Assembly: GCA_964541895.1 (NCBI GenBank)
Contig: CAZISM010000009.1
Coordinates: 20,695-84,694, forward strand
Direction: 5' to 3'
Length of the DNA: 64,000 bases
DNA from: CAZISM01 sp964541895
GTDB taxonomy: Bacteria > Zhuqueibacterota > Zhuqueibacteria > Residuimicrobiales > Residuimicrobiaceae
The notes below the pieces were generated by a model. That model saw nothing but the letters and a program-made list of their open reading frames with translations, had not been told where the DNA came from and ran no database searches. Positions 34,098 to 43,509 of this stretch are shown piece after piece. Position numbers and translations under genes: made by a program. The stretch's first letter is position 1; every line of letters starts with the position of its first letter.

Positions 34098-36443
34098 ATG
34101 ACACGATTTTATACAAGCTTGCTGCTGTTCCTGGCCTGGTGCACCTGTGCCGTCGCGTCCACTTTTACCGTACTCACCACGGCAGATACCGGCCCGGGCT
34201 CTTTGCATGCGGCGATCCAGGCGGCCGAAGATCACGCCGGACCCGATACGGTCGTGTTCGCAATCCCGGAGAGCGATGCCGGATTCGATGCCGGCAAAGG
34301 CGCCTGGAGAATAAACATCATCACGGCGTTGCCGGCATTTCTCGATGGCGGCACATTTGTCGATGGCAACAGCCAGACCCGATTCGGCGGAAATAAAAAT
34401 GCTCAGGGCCCGGAAATTTGGCTGTTCGGACAAAATGCGCCGTTCGAAACTCCGGGCTTTACCATCCGCTCACCTTACAACAGGTTTACCGATTTGACCA
34501 TCGGTGCGTTTCCTGGTTATCATTTCAGAATCATCGGCGCCGATGCCCATCACAATGTGATTCAGGGCTGCTATCTCGGTCTGGATCCCACGGGTCGATT
34601 CAGCTATAAAATAGTAAAGAGCGAAGGTATCCGCCTGGACCAGGAAGCCCATCACAATGTTATCGGCGGTCCTGCAGCATATGAGCGTAATTTGATTTCC
34701 GGGATGTACGGTCGGGCGATCTATCTCGACAAAAGCCATTATAATATTATCCAGGGCAATTATATCGGCGTTAAAAAGAACGGGCTCGATCCGGCCGGCA
34801 ATGGTTGGACCAATGTTTGGCAGGCGTATCCGACCGAACATCGACCCGATGCCCTGGAAGGGGTGTTCATCACCAACAGTTCACGCGGCAATCTGATCGG
34901 CGGACTCGAATCAGGATGTGGCAATGTCATCGCCGCCAATCTGCGCGCGGGTGTGCGGCTGGAGGCGACCGGCAGTGACAGCAATCGCATTATCGGCAAC
35001 TATATCGGCGTAGCCGCGGACGGCGAAACCGCCATGGCAAACGGTGAAGCCGGCCTCTGGATTGCCAATATATCCACCGGCAGGGGACCGGCTTATAACA
35101 TCATCGAAGGCAACGTGATCTCTGGCAATTTTTCGTCCGGCATACAAATGCGCTGGGGCGGTCATCATAACACCGTGTGCCGCAATCTCATCGGCTTGAA
35201 CGCCGACGGCAGCAGGGCTCTGCCCAATTCACATAACGGCATCTATTTTTTCGGCCGACCGGACAAAGGCTATCCGCAGTACAATGAAGTGGGGCCCGAC
35301 AATGTGATTCTGGCGGACGGGGAGGATTCGGCCAACGATCCCTGGGCTGCGGTGCGCATCGACGATCCAGAGTCCAGCTATAATCAGATTTTCAGTAATT
35401 ATCTCGGTCGCAATGCCGACGGCACTGTGGTGAGCACACACAACAGCGGTGTCTACATGTCCAAAGGCGCTCATCACAACACCGTCGGCCCGAACAACAC
35501 CATCAGCGGAAATCGCTACGGCGTCTGGATTCGGCACGACAGCACGGTATGCAATACCATCACCGCAAACCGCATTGCCGGCATGGAGGAAGCAGCTATC
35601 TTTTTGCAGGATGAGGCCAACAGCAACATACCGGCGCCTGAAATTGTCAGCGCCAGTCCTACTCTGGTTAGCGGCCGAACCATCGCTAACGGCATTGTGG
35701 AACTGTTCAGCGGGCCTCCGGGAGAGACAGATCAGTTCCTCGCGCAAGTAGATGCAGATACAGCCGGCAATTTTACATGGCAGGGTATGATGGGAGAGAG
35801 TTGGGTCACGGCGACGGTGCGGGACAGTGCCGGCAACAGCTCCATGCTGGCTCAAGGGAAATCGACGCCGGTGGAGCTGGCTCTTTTTCAGCTGCTGCGG
35901 CTGCCCGGCGGCCAGGTAAAGCTGGTCTGGGCCACGGCCACGGAGCAGAACAATCTCTGTTTTTATGTACGGCGCAGCGTGGATAGCACCGCATTTGTCA
36001 CCATAGCCGTCGTAGCCGGTCACGGCACCAGCACTGAACCGCACGATTATGGGGCGGTCGATACGCCGCAGGGCGGACATACGATTCGTTACCAGCTGCT
36101 GCAGCAGGATCTGGACGGCCGTATGCGCCTGTTGGCCGAAGCTGACGTTGCCGCCCAACAGCCGAGCCAATTTGTTCTGCATCCGGCGTTCCCGAATCCG
36201 TTCAATCAACGCACTACGCTGTCCTTTGAACTGCCTTCACAGCAGTTCTGTCGATTGCGCGTCTATAACGAGATCGGACAGTGTTGCGCCACCTTGCTGG
36301 ACAGGGAGGTCGCTGCCGGATCACATCAACTGTGGTGGGACGCCAGAGCTGCAGATGGAACCCCTTTGCCCAGCGGGGTATACTGGGTCCTGCTGTCCGC
36401 CGGCGACCGGCAGGAGCGAACCCAACTGCTGTTGCTCCGGTAG
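34098..36443 (+). CDS. Secreted beta-helix protein with NPF sorting tail
   Basis: A 781-residue protein with a signal peptide (MTRFYTSLLLFLAWCTCAVA). It opens like parallel beta-helix surface proteins (TFTVLTTADTGPGSLHAAIQAAE, i.e. the NTNDSGPGSLR-type start) and has many rungs of the form HNVIQGCYLGLDPTG, NVIAANLRAGVRL, NRIIGNYIGV, NTVGPNNTISGN. No catalytic pattern is clear. An Ig-like domain (about 555-700) and a tail (HPAFPNPFNQRTTLSF ... TQLLLLR) follow. Likely displayed on or released from the cell as a glycan-binding or glycan-active protein. Start ATG at 34098, with AAAAAGG six bases upstream. Confidence 0.78.
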   Translation: MTRFYTSLLLFLAWCTCAVASTFTVLTTADTGPGSLHAAIQAAEDHAGPDTVVFAIPESDAGFDAGKGAWRINIITALPAFLDGGTFVDGNSQTRFGGNKNAQGPEIWLFGQNAPFETPGFTIRSPYNRFTDLTIGAFPGYHFRIIGADAHHNVIQGCYLGLDPTGRFSYKIVKSEGIRLDQEAHHNVIGGPAAYERNLISGMYGRAIYLDKSHYNIIQGNYIGVKKNGLDPAGNGWTNVWQAYPTEHRPDALEGVFITNSSRGNLIGGLESGCGNVIAANLRAGVRLEATGSDSNRIIGNYIGVAADGETAMANGEAGLWIANISTGRGPAYNIIEGNVISGNFSSGIQMRWGGHHNTVCRNLIGLNADGSRALPNSHNGIYFFGRPDKGYPQYNEVGPDNVILADGEDSANDPWAAVRIDDPESSYNQIFSNYLGRNADGTVVSTHNSGVYMSKGAHHNTVGPNNTISGNRYGVWIRHDSTVCNTITANRIAGMEEAAIFLQDEANSNIPAPEIVSASPTLVSGRTIANGIVELFSGPPGETDQFLAQVDADTAGNFTWQGMMGESWVTATVRDSAGNSSMLAQGKSTPVELALFQLLRLPGGQVKLVWATATEQNNLCFYVRRSVDSTAFVTIAVVAGHGTSTEPHDYGAVDTPQGGHTIRYQLLQQDLDGRMRLLAEADVAAQQPSQFVLHPAFPNPFNQRTTLSFELPSQQFCRLRVYNEIGQCCATLLDREVAAGSHQLWWDARAADGTPLPSGVYWVLLSAGDRQERTQLLLLR

Positions 36444-36477
36444 ACCACTTTCATTCATAAGAGAAGAATTTTTATTC

Positions 36478-37226
36478 ATGAGCGAAAACGCCGATTCAAC
36501 CTTACCTAAACGACCGCATCACGCAGATGCCGCTCCGGGCACGCGCGTCAATCTGATGCGGGCGTTCACCAAAAAGGGCATTGCCTCGCGCACCCAGGCC
36601 CGCGAATGGATCCTGCAGGGCCGCGTCCGCGTCAACGGCAAAGTGGAAAAGTTTGTCTATGCCTGGGTGGACCTGGAGCATGACGTCATTGCGCTCGACG
36701 ATCAGCCGTTGGACCGCCTCTCGCAAAAGCTGTATATCCTCTTTCACAAACCCGTCGGCTATCTCACGGCGCGGGTGGATTTGCAGAAGCGGCCGACGGT
36801 CTATGATCTGTTGCCTCCGTTCGCGACCTGGGTTTTCCCGGTCGGCCGCCTGGATATGGACAGCGAAGGACTGCTCATCCTCACCAACGACGGTCCGTTC
36901 GGCGAATCGCTGTCCCATCCGGACAGCCACGTCGCCAAAACCTATCGTGTTCAGATCGACAAGCGATTACGGGACAAGGATCGAAGGCGATTGGAGAACG
37001 GCATCGACCTGGGTGGGTACATTACCAGACCAGCGCAGGTGAAAGCGTTGCCGGGGGAGGAGGGAGCGCACTGGATTGAAATGATCATTCATGAAGGCAA
37101 AAATCGTCAGGTCCGTCGCATGTTAAGAGCGGTGGATTACCGCGTGCTTCGTTTGCTGCGCACACACATCGGTTCAGTCGCTCTCGCCGACCTGCCCGCC
37201 GGCCAATGGCGCCATCTCACGCCGGC
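36478..37226 (+). CDS. RluB/RsuA-family pseudouridine synthase (3' end in gap)
   Basis: About 249 residues are present before the scaffold gap cuts the 3' end. An S4 RNA-binding domain comes first (VNLMRAFTKKGIASRTQAREWI, QGRVRVNG), then the catalytic fold with PVGRLDMDSEGLLILTNDG, where the Asp of GRLDxD is the catalytic residue, then HVAKTYRVQ and IHEGKNRQVRRM, all RsuA/RluB/RluE signatures. These enzymes make single pseudouridines in 16S or 23S rRNA; the N-terminal S4 favours RluB or RsuA. Few residues are probably missing. ATG at 36478. Confidence 0.9.
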
Positions 37227-37326
37227 NNNNNNNNNNNNNNNNNNNNNNNNNNNNNNNNNNNNNNNNNNNNNNNNNNNNNNNNNNNNNNNNNNNNNNNNNN
37301 NNNNNNNNNNNNNNNNNNNNNNNNNN
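37227..37326. other. Scaffold gap (100 N) between convergent genes
   Basis: The gap removes the 3' ends of the pseudouridine synthase (+) and the aldo/keto reductase (-). Neither stop codon is visible, and any terminator between them is lost. Confidence 0.95.
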
Positions 37327-38171
37327 TCTTCCGCCTGGCTCAGGCTGGTGACGCCTATGGTCATGCTGTCCACATGGCCGCTCTCGACCACCCACTTCAG
37401 GGACGCTTCCCGTTCTTCCGCTTTGGTGATCAAACCGCAGCCGTAAATTTTCATCCCGAGTACGCCCTTGCCGTTTTCGTGGGCCTGTTTAAGCACAGGC
37501 ATAACTTTTTCCGGGGTATCGTCCATATTGGCGCCCTTGTTGTTGATGCGGCCGAGAATCACCTGCACCCAGGGATCCTGGCTGGCCGTTTTGAGCGCGT
37601 CGAGGTTGTGGCAGGAGACGCCGACGGCTTTGACCATGCCTTTGTCGACGGCCGCAGTCAGGTCGTCCCGCTGCTGCTGCAACCGCGCCGGCCAGTCGCC
37701 GGAGGTCATACAGTGCAGGAGCACGATATCGATGTAATCGGTGCCCAGTTCTTTTCTGAATCGATCCAGCGTTTGCGGTACCGGCGCCGGTGTCAACCAT
37801 TCATTGGCCTGGGTCCAGATCTTGCTCATGATCACCACTTTATCGCGCGGTATTTTTTTCAGCAGCTCGCGAACAAAGATGTGCGAGCCATAGATGTCGG
37901 CGCAGTCGAGAAAGGTGATGCCGCGATCGTAGAGTTGAGCGGCCAGCTCGACAAACGCGTCGGTGCCGATGCGGGTTTGATCGGAAACCAGCTTCCAGCC
38001 ACGGGTGCCGGTGCCGAAGGCCAGTTTGGATACGTGCAATCCCGTTTTGCCCAGCGTCACCGGCTTGACCTTGAGCACCTGCTGATCGGCGGCGAAGCTG
38101 CGGTGCACCATCAGGCCGGCCATGCCGGCGGCCGTTCCTTGCATGAATTGACGTCGTGATAACCTGGTCAT
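37327..38171 (-). CDS. Tat-exported aldo/keto reductase (3' end in gap)
   Basis: 281 residues are visible. The N-terminus is a twin-arginine signal (LSRRQFMQGTAAGMAGLMV). The TIM-barrel AKR fold shows GKTGLHVSKLAFGTGT, FLDCADIYGS (catalytic Asp and Tyr), VIMSKIW (Lys) and DIVLLHCM (where His of the tetrad lies). AKRs reduce aldehydes or sugar carbonyls with NADPH. Tat-exported members are common in sugar-degrading soil and FCB bacteria and may act on oxidised sugars. Good ribosome site GAGG. The reading frame runs into the gap after GVTSLSQAE, so the C-terminus is missing. Confidence 0.87.
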
Positions 38172-38194
38172 TATTACCTCACCAAAACAGTTGC

Positions 38195-38229
38195 GAAAAA
38201 AATGTCGGACACCGACCGGTGTCCGACAT
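38195..38229 (-). terminator. Terminator of the TonB/PorV operon
   Basis: ATGTCGGACACC / GGTGTCCGACAT, perfect 12-bp stem with a 4-base loop, followed on the minus strand by seven T. It lies 34 bases past the stop of the last gene of the operon. Confidence 0.92.
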
Positions 38230-38262
38230 GATGTGAAACGCCTGCTTAGAAAATGCAGAGGA

Positions 38263-40125
38263 CTATTTGTTCATGATCAGTTTGATCGTTTGGGAACGGT
38301 CGGCTGTTTTCAATCGGCACAGATAGAGACCGCTGGGCAGAACCTGGCCGTCCGCACTTTGCCCGTTCCAGACCACCCGGTAGGAGCCGGCCTGCTGGCG
38401 GGCGTTGAGCAGTTCGGCCACGCGCTGGCCGATGGCGTTGTAAACCGTCAACTGTACCTGATCGTCTTTGGCCAGGTCGTAGCGGATCTGGGTGCCGGCG
38501 TTGAACGGATTGGGGAAATTGGGGTGGAGCACGAACTGAGACGGCAGCGAAGAGGAGGCCAGTCGTTCCACCTTGGTATCGCCGCTTTCGGGTTTAGTCA
38601 CCATGATGTTGTCGAGCACCATCTGGTCTTTGGCATTGGCGTTGGTCGGGCTCATCAGACCGAACAGGGTGAAGGTGCCTTCAACGCGCGGTTTCGGATC
38701 GACGCCTTGCATCAGCCATTCCGCCGGCTCATCGGCCAGTTCGCCTTCCCACACTTTGGCTTTGAGATCGCCGCCGTTAAGATAAAATTTTACCCAGTAG
38801 GGCACGTCGATGGCAAAGGAATAAGCGCCTTGCGCGAACGCCGTATAGCCCGGGGGATTGAGAATGGCCAAATCGCCGGCATATTTGCCGATCAGCAGCT
38901 GGCCCTGCAACGGGCTGATGAACAGGGCATAGCCGGGCGATTCGGTGGGATCGGAATCCAGGCTGTCGCTGTCAAAGGTCATGCGGGTGCTGCAGAGAAA
39001 GAAGGAACTGGTGAGCTTTTTGAAATTCACCTGGAAGGTGATCACCTGATTGGGATTGCTGTAATCGTTCTTTTTTATCGCCGCTCTGGTAGCCTCGCTG
39101 GGATCGCGTTCTGCATCCACAACAATAGCCGGGACGCCGTTGGTTTCCGCCAGCACCACGCCGATCATGCCGCCATAGCTGCCGGTCTGCATGAACAGAC
39201 CGCCATCGCGCTGTTCTACGATAGTGCCGGTGACATTGTCACGCTCGTCGTAATAAAACCAGCCTACGTTTTCGCGCGCAGCTATGTCGTTGTCGCTGAA
39301 CGTGTCCTGCCAGAGATGATCACCCTCTTTATAGACGCTGACGTTGTCGATGATGACCTGATCCTTGGCATTAGCGTTGGATGGATTGAGCAGACCGAAC
39401 AGGGTAAAGGTACCTTCCACGCGCGGATCCGGATCCGAGCCTTCCATCAGCCACTCTGTCGGTTCGTCGGTTATTTCACCTTCCCACAGCTTGGCCTTCA
39501 TGTCGCCCTCGTTCAGGTACACCCGGACCCAATAGTTGACATCCAGGGCGAACGAATAGGCGCCTTGCGCCAGCGGGGTCCAGCCGGTCGGATTAAGAAT
39601 GGCGAGATCGCCCTGATATTTGCCGAGCATGAGCATGCCCTGCAGCGGGCTGACAAAGAGGGCATAACCCGGCGCTTCGGTGGGATCGGAATCCAGGCTG
39701 TCGCTGTCGAAGGTCATGCGGGTGGAGAGAACAAAGAACGAGCCGGTGATCTTTTTGAAATTGATCTGAAAGACGATGGATTGATTGGGATAGCTGTAAT
39801 AATCTTTTTTGATGGCGGTTTTGGTCGAGTCCGTTAGCTTGCCGGTATCGGTGTATTTGATTTCAGGCACTCCGTTGGTTTCCGCCAGAACAGCCGCGAG
39901 CATGCCGGAATAGCTGCCGGTCTGCAGAAACATAGCGCCGTCGCGCTGTTCGACGATGGATCCGACCAAACCGTCGCTGGAGCTGTAATACTGCCAGGCC
40001 ACATCTTTTTGCAGCTTGGCGTCTTCATCGCTAAAGGTATCCTGCCACAACAGCTGCCCCTGGCCCAAGGCCAAAAGAGGGATCATCAGGATGATAACAA
40101 ATAGTAACCGTTGTTTCCCTTGCAT
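38263..40125 (-). CDS. Secreted protein with two tandem lectin-like domains and NPF tail
   Basis: A 620-residue protein (signal FVIILMIPLLALGQG). Two domains of about 240 residues follow one another and are plainly a recent tandem duplication. Both begin LWQDTFSD, share VEQRDG.xFxQTGSY, TRMTFDSDSLDSDPTE, FALFGL-like FTLFGL and NANAKDQ, and end with VDN-type strands. The fold looks like a concanavalin-A-like/LamG jelly roll, suggesting carbohydrate binding. The C-terminus is a sorting tail (HPNFPNPFNAGTQIRYDL ... IKLIMNK). Last gene of the TonB/PorV operon. AGGAGG ribosome site. Confidence 0.78.
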   Translation of the reverse strand: MQGKQRLLFVIILMIPLLALGQGQLLWQDTFSDEDAKLQKDVAWQYYSSSDGLVGSIVEQRDGAMFLQTGSYSGMLAAVLAETNGVPEIKYTDTGKLTDSTKTAIKKDYYSYPNQSIVFQINFKKITGSFFVLSTRMTFDSDSLDSDPTEAPGYALFVSPLQGMLMLGKYQGDLAILNPTGWTPLAQGAYSFALDVNYWVRVYLNEGDMKAKLWEGEITDEPTEWLMEGSDPDPRVEGTFTLFGLLNPSNANAKDQVIIDNVSVYKEGDHLWQDTFSDNDIAARENVGWFYYDERDNVTGTIVEQRDGGLFMQTGSYGGMIGVVLAETNGVPAIVVDAERDPSEATRAAIKKNDYSNPNQVITFQVNFKKLTSSFFLCSTRMTFDSDSLDSDPTESPGYALFISPLQGQLLIGKYAGDLAILNPPGYTAFAQGAYSFAIDVPYWVKFYLNGGDLKAKVWEGELADEPAEWLMQGVDPKPRVEGTFTLFGLMSPTNANAKDQMVLDNIMVTKPESGDTKVERLASSSLPSQFVLHPNFPNPFNAGTQIRYDLAKDDQVQLTVYNAIGQRVAELLNARQQAGSYRVVWNGQSADGQVLPSGLYLCRLKTADRSQTIKLIMNK

Positions 40126-40148
40126 GTTAGGTTCCTCCTGTTAAGTGA

Positions 40149-41177
40149 TTAAAAAGAAAAAATGATGGAAAAACGGTGGACATCTTCAAAATAGTCGGCA
40201 GTGCCATAGGCATAATCGATGGAGCCCTGCAAGCCGGAGAGATTGAACTGGGCGCCAAAACCGGCAGTCAAGGATTCCACCTCGTGGTTGAATTTATAGC
40301 CGGCGCGCAGGCAATAGTTCTGCAGATAACTGAGCTCGGCGCCGACATGCATCCGTTCGGTGTGATCGTTGGGGTGCAGGGCGTCCACGGAAATGAGAAG
40401 GCCCATCGATTTTGAGGGGTCCATAAACAGGTTGGTGACGTCCATAGCCATGCCCATGCGCAGCAGCATCGGGGTTTGAAATTCTTCGTTCCAGTATTTC
40501 ATATCCCGTGAAAAATTCTGCATCGCCATGGCGAAGGTCAGGCCTTTCCAGCCGACGTCGTAGGTGGTGCCGATGTCCAGGCCCCAGTCATTCAGCTTCC
40601 ACTCTTTTTCCTTGCGGGTGCGGATTTTTTCGCCGGTCGTCGGATCTTCGTATTCGCTGACGACATAGGAGGCCCGGCCCAATCGTTCATGCAGCCGTTT
40701 GACTTTAACGCCGAGGCTGAACTTGTCGTTGATGCGGCGGGCATAGGCGAGTCCGACGGCGTAATCCTCCACGCCGATATCGCCGGTGAGGACAAAGCCG
40801 CGATAATCGACCGATTTATCGACGACACGGGTGCCGATGATTTCGCCGTAATCCATGTAGGTGATATCCACGCCGATGGCGCCCCATTTGCCCAACGAGG
40901 CGGCAAACGCGGTTCCATAGAGTTTGGTATCGATCAGCCAATCGACCTGGTTCAGCGCAATGGAAAAGCGCTTGATATCCGCCAGCACCGCCGGATTGTG
41001 CCAGAGTCCGTTGATGCCTTTGGTGATGGCCGTGCCGGCATCGCCCATGGCTGTTTCGCGGCTGCTCATGCTGATGGCCAGATAGGTCATACCGCTCTGG
41101 GCCACTTTGTTTTTCATGGCTGAAACTGACCCGATCATCAGCAACAGGATCAGAAAGCACGTACTGTATTTTTTCAT
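40149..41177 (-). CDS. PorV/PorQ-family outer-membrane beta-barrel protein
   Basis: A 342-residue protein with a signal peptide (CFLILLLMIGSVSAM), then AISMSSRETAMGDAGTAITKGINGLWHNPAVLA, the opening seen in the PorV/PorQ/UPF0164 family. The rest alternates as amphipathic strands and ends in aromatic SIIFSF, as outer-membrane barrels do. PorV carries type IX cargo with C-terminal sorting domains to the surface attachment complex. Here it lies between two genes for proteins with NPF tails, 23 bases before one of them, so a dedicated chaperone or shuttle role is likely. No other type IX genes are in the window. Confidence 0.82.
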   Translation of the reverse strand: MKKYSTCFLILLLMIGSVSAMKNKVAQSGMTYLAISMSSRETAMGDAGTAITKGINGLWHNPAVLADIKRFSIALNQVDWLIDTKLYGTAFAASLGKWGAIGVDITYMDYGEIIGTRVVDKSVDYRGFVLTGDIGVEDYAVGLAYARRINDKFSLGVKVKRLHERLGRASYVVSEYEDPTTGEKIRTRKEKEWKLNDWGLDIGTTYDVGWKGLTFAMAMQNFSRDMKYWNEEFQTPMLLRMGMAMDVTNLFMDPSKSMGLLISVDALHPNDHTERMHVGAELSYLQNYCLRAGYKFNHEVESLTAGFGAQFNLSGLQGSIDYAYGTADYFEDVHRFSIIFSF

Positions 41178-41355
41178 CGTTAATCCTCTTTACGGTTAAC
41201 GTTGTGACTGGACCGCAAGGTCGCCCCGCTCAGGGGATGGCGTCGCTCGTATCTGCGGTTCTTTAACATTCCGTTTCTGCGTTTTCAGGGACCATGGTTA
41301 CCGCTGGTGCACATCATTGCATCGCGGATGCGCCGGGCGCTTGTCATCGCCTGCG

Positions 41356-43461
41356 TCAGCGGATCACGACAAATTTTCCTTTGGCAAATCCCAGATGTTT
41401 GCCTTCCAGATTCCATCCCTCTACGGTGTAAAAGTAGACGCCGCTCTTTAGCGATTGCCAGGAATCGGTGATTTGAAACCACATCTCATCCGATGATTCC
41501 GGCACGGAGCGAAGGTTGTAGGGATTGGGATGTTCCAGCTTGGCCACCAGATCTCCCGAACTGGTAAAGATATGGATGATCGCTTTGGCCGGCAGCCCGA
41601 CAAAGGAGAGGCGGTCTTCGATGCGAGCACCGATATCCGATTCGATGTTCCAGTCCTCGATCACCGTGCCGCCGTACTCGAGGCCCTGCACGTGAAAGGG
41701 GTTGGGCACGACATAGATCGAATCCATGTCGCTGTGCGCGCCTTCAAAGGGGACGGCGCCGAACTGGTAATTGCGGTTGCTGTACGAGCTGGATTCCACC
41801 GACTTGCCTCTGGAAAGAGCACTGGTGTTCTGCGAGCCGTCGTCAAACGCCGTAACATAGTAATAATAGCTTACGCCGCGTTTGACGTTGCGGTCGGTAT
41901 AGGTGTTGCTCACGGGCACACCGGTGTTGCCGCCGCATTCCCAGATCTTGGTATAGTTGTTGGTATAGGCCTCTTCAGCACGATAGAGGCGATAGCCGGA
42001 GAAATCCTGGACACCGGTGTCGTTATCGGGCAACGGCGGCACGGTGGAGTGGGTGCCATAGTTGCCATAGTACCACTCGATTTCCACTTTGCCCGGTCCG
42101 GCGTTCAGGCGCAGGCTCGGCGATTCCGGTCCGTCCGGCACCGCGGCGATGCCGTTTTTCCAGGTCCATTCGGCACGGCGGACGATCTGATGCAGGGAAT
42201 CCCGGCCGGTGGCGAGAAGCGCATTTTTGGCCTGATCGCCGGTTTTGCCCTGGAATTGCAGCGAGCCGTTTTTCCACTGCCGGCCCAGTTCAATGGCTTG
42301 TCTGCGGTTGATGCTGCCGACCGCATCGTACATGACGATGCGCACATCTTTGCCGAATGGGATGTCATAGGGTCCGAAGGAGATCAGCGTTTCCGGTCTT
42401 TGTACCTGCGGATCCCAGGGCGAGGTCACGCCCATGGCATCCGAGCCTTTGTTCTGTTCGCCGCTGCTCAGGTCGTAATACATGGTCTGGTCCTGATCGC
42501 CTTTGGTGTGGGAATGCACCTGCTGGCGCGGCCAAAAATTGACGGTGGCGGGTTGCGAACGGTTATCGGACTCGTTATTTACATCGGTGTCGGCGTGGAG
42601 GACGCCATAGGCGGCGTGTTGCGGCGACAGCAATTCACCGTTGATCTCGGAAGGATCGCCGGTATCGTCAAAGGTTTTGCGGAAATTGTCGCCATCATAG
42701 ACATACCAGAAACCGCGCAGAGTATCGCCCGGCTGGTTGCCGTAATAATGGCACCAATCGTCGAATTCACCGCCCAGCTGCTCGTGGCCAAAGTCGCCGC
42801 TGGGGATGAAGGCGCGCCAAAATCCGAAATACACCCCTTGCAGATTCTGGTTGGGCAGTTCGATGGTATTGGTTTTGGCGTCGACATTGCCGGTGTTTTT
42901 AAAGATGTATTCCTGGATGATATAAGAGCCGTGCTGCTGATTGGCAAAGGCGTAGCTTTTGCGGGTGACCTCAATGCCCACATCGGTCGTCCACACCGTG
43001 GTCGTCATTTCGTCACTGGGAAGCTTGGCATCCACAGAGTTGCTGCTGCTGCGATTGTCGAGGATGCGCTGTTCCCGATACTCGTTCACGTCCACCAGGG
43101 GCAGTCGCTGACGCACCATTTTTCTGATACTGATGTTTTTTAAAATATCCTGGGCATCATAGTTCAGATAGCCGCCTTCTGAAACATAAAAGGTTTTAAA
43201 AATTTTGAATTTGTCGGTCCAGTCCTTCACACCGATCCAGATGCCGGTGTTTTCGCAGTTTTTGCGTGTCTGCTGCCAAAAATCGCCGCCCGGATAGGTC
43301 ATCAGATCGGCGATCGGCGCGTACGCCGGCCGACTGCCGACCGGGAACATGCTCATCCACAAATCGCCGATTTCATGGCTTTTCCACTGTGCCCATGCGT
43401 TTATCACCGGCAGCAGGATCAGCAGGATCATCAAACTATTGGATTGACTTTTTCTAAACAT
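41356..43461 (-). CDS. Secreted fibronectin-III-like protein with NPF tail, TonB-receptor partner
   Basis: A 701-residue exported protein (signal LMILLILLPVINAWAQ). The first 400 residues (YVSEGGYLNYDAQDIL, TTVWTTDVGIEVTRKSYAF, ISFGPYDIPFGKDVRIVMYDAVG) match no family I know. They include many aromatic residues, as in carbohydrate-binding surface proteins. One fibronectin-III-like domain at about 480-570 (FSGYRLYRAEEAYTNNYT, YYYYVTAFDDG) follows. The end is a sorting tail starting VVPNPFHVQG, with DRLSFVGLPAKAIIHIFTSS, ending GKFVVIR. Forty-eight bases after the TonB receptor gene, it may be the surface lid or ligand-binding partner, by analogy with SusD. Confidence 0.72.
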   Translation of the reverse strand: MFRKSQSNSLMILLILLPVINAWAQWKSHEIGDLWMSMFPVGSRPAYAPIADLMTYPGGDFWQQTRKNCENTGIWIGVKDWTDKFKIFKTFYVSEGGYLNYDAQDILKNISIRKMVRQRLPLVDVNEYREQRILDNRSSSNSVDAKLPSDEMTTTVWTTDVGIEVTRKSYAFANQQHGSYIIQEYIFKNTGNVDAKTNTIELPNQNLQGVYFGFWRAFIPSGDFGHEQLGGEFDDWCHYYGNQPGDTLRGFWYVYDGDNFRKTFDDTGDPSEINGELLSPQHAAYGVLHADTDVNNESDNRSQPATVNFWPRQQVHSHTKGDQDQTMYYDLSSGEQNKGSDAMGVTSPWDPQVQRPETLISFGPYDIPFGKDVRIVMYDAVGSINRRQAIELGRQWKNGSLQFQGKTGDQAKNALLATGRDSLHQIVRRAEWTWKNGIAAVPDGPESPSLRLNAGPGKVEIEWYYGNYGTHSTVPPLPDNDTGVQDFSGYRLYRAEEAYTNNYTKIWECGGNTGVPVSNTYTDRNVKRGVSYYYYVTAFDDGSQNTSALSRGKSVESSSYSNRNYQFGAVPFEGAHSDMDSIYVVPNPFHVQGLEYGGTVIEDWNIESDIGARIEDRLSFVGLPAKAIIHIFTSSGDLVAKLEHPNPYNLRSVPESSDEMWFQITDSWQSLKSGVYFYTVEGWNLEGKHLGFAKGKFVVIR

Positions 43462-43509
43462 GAATGGCCTCCACGACCTTTTTGTCGCTTTCCAGAGATG
43501 GGCTCTATG

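Noticed and set aside
38191..39837. 548-codon open frame opposite the duplicated lectin gene
   Set aside because: It looks internally repeated only because the real gene's two halves are duplicated; it also runs through the terminator hairpin.
41530..43143. 537-codon open frame opposite the FN3/NPF-tail gene
   Set aside because: No ribosome-binding site or motif; the minus-strand gene has a signal peptide and sorting tail.
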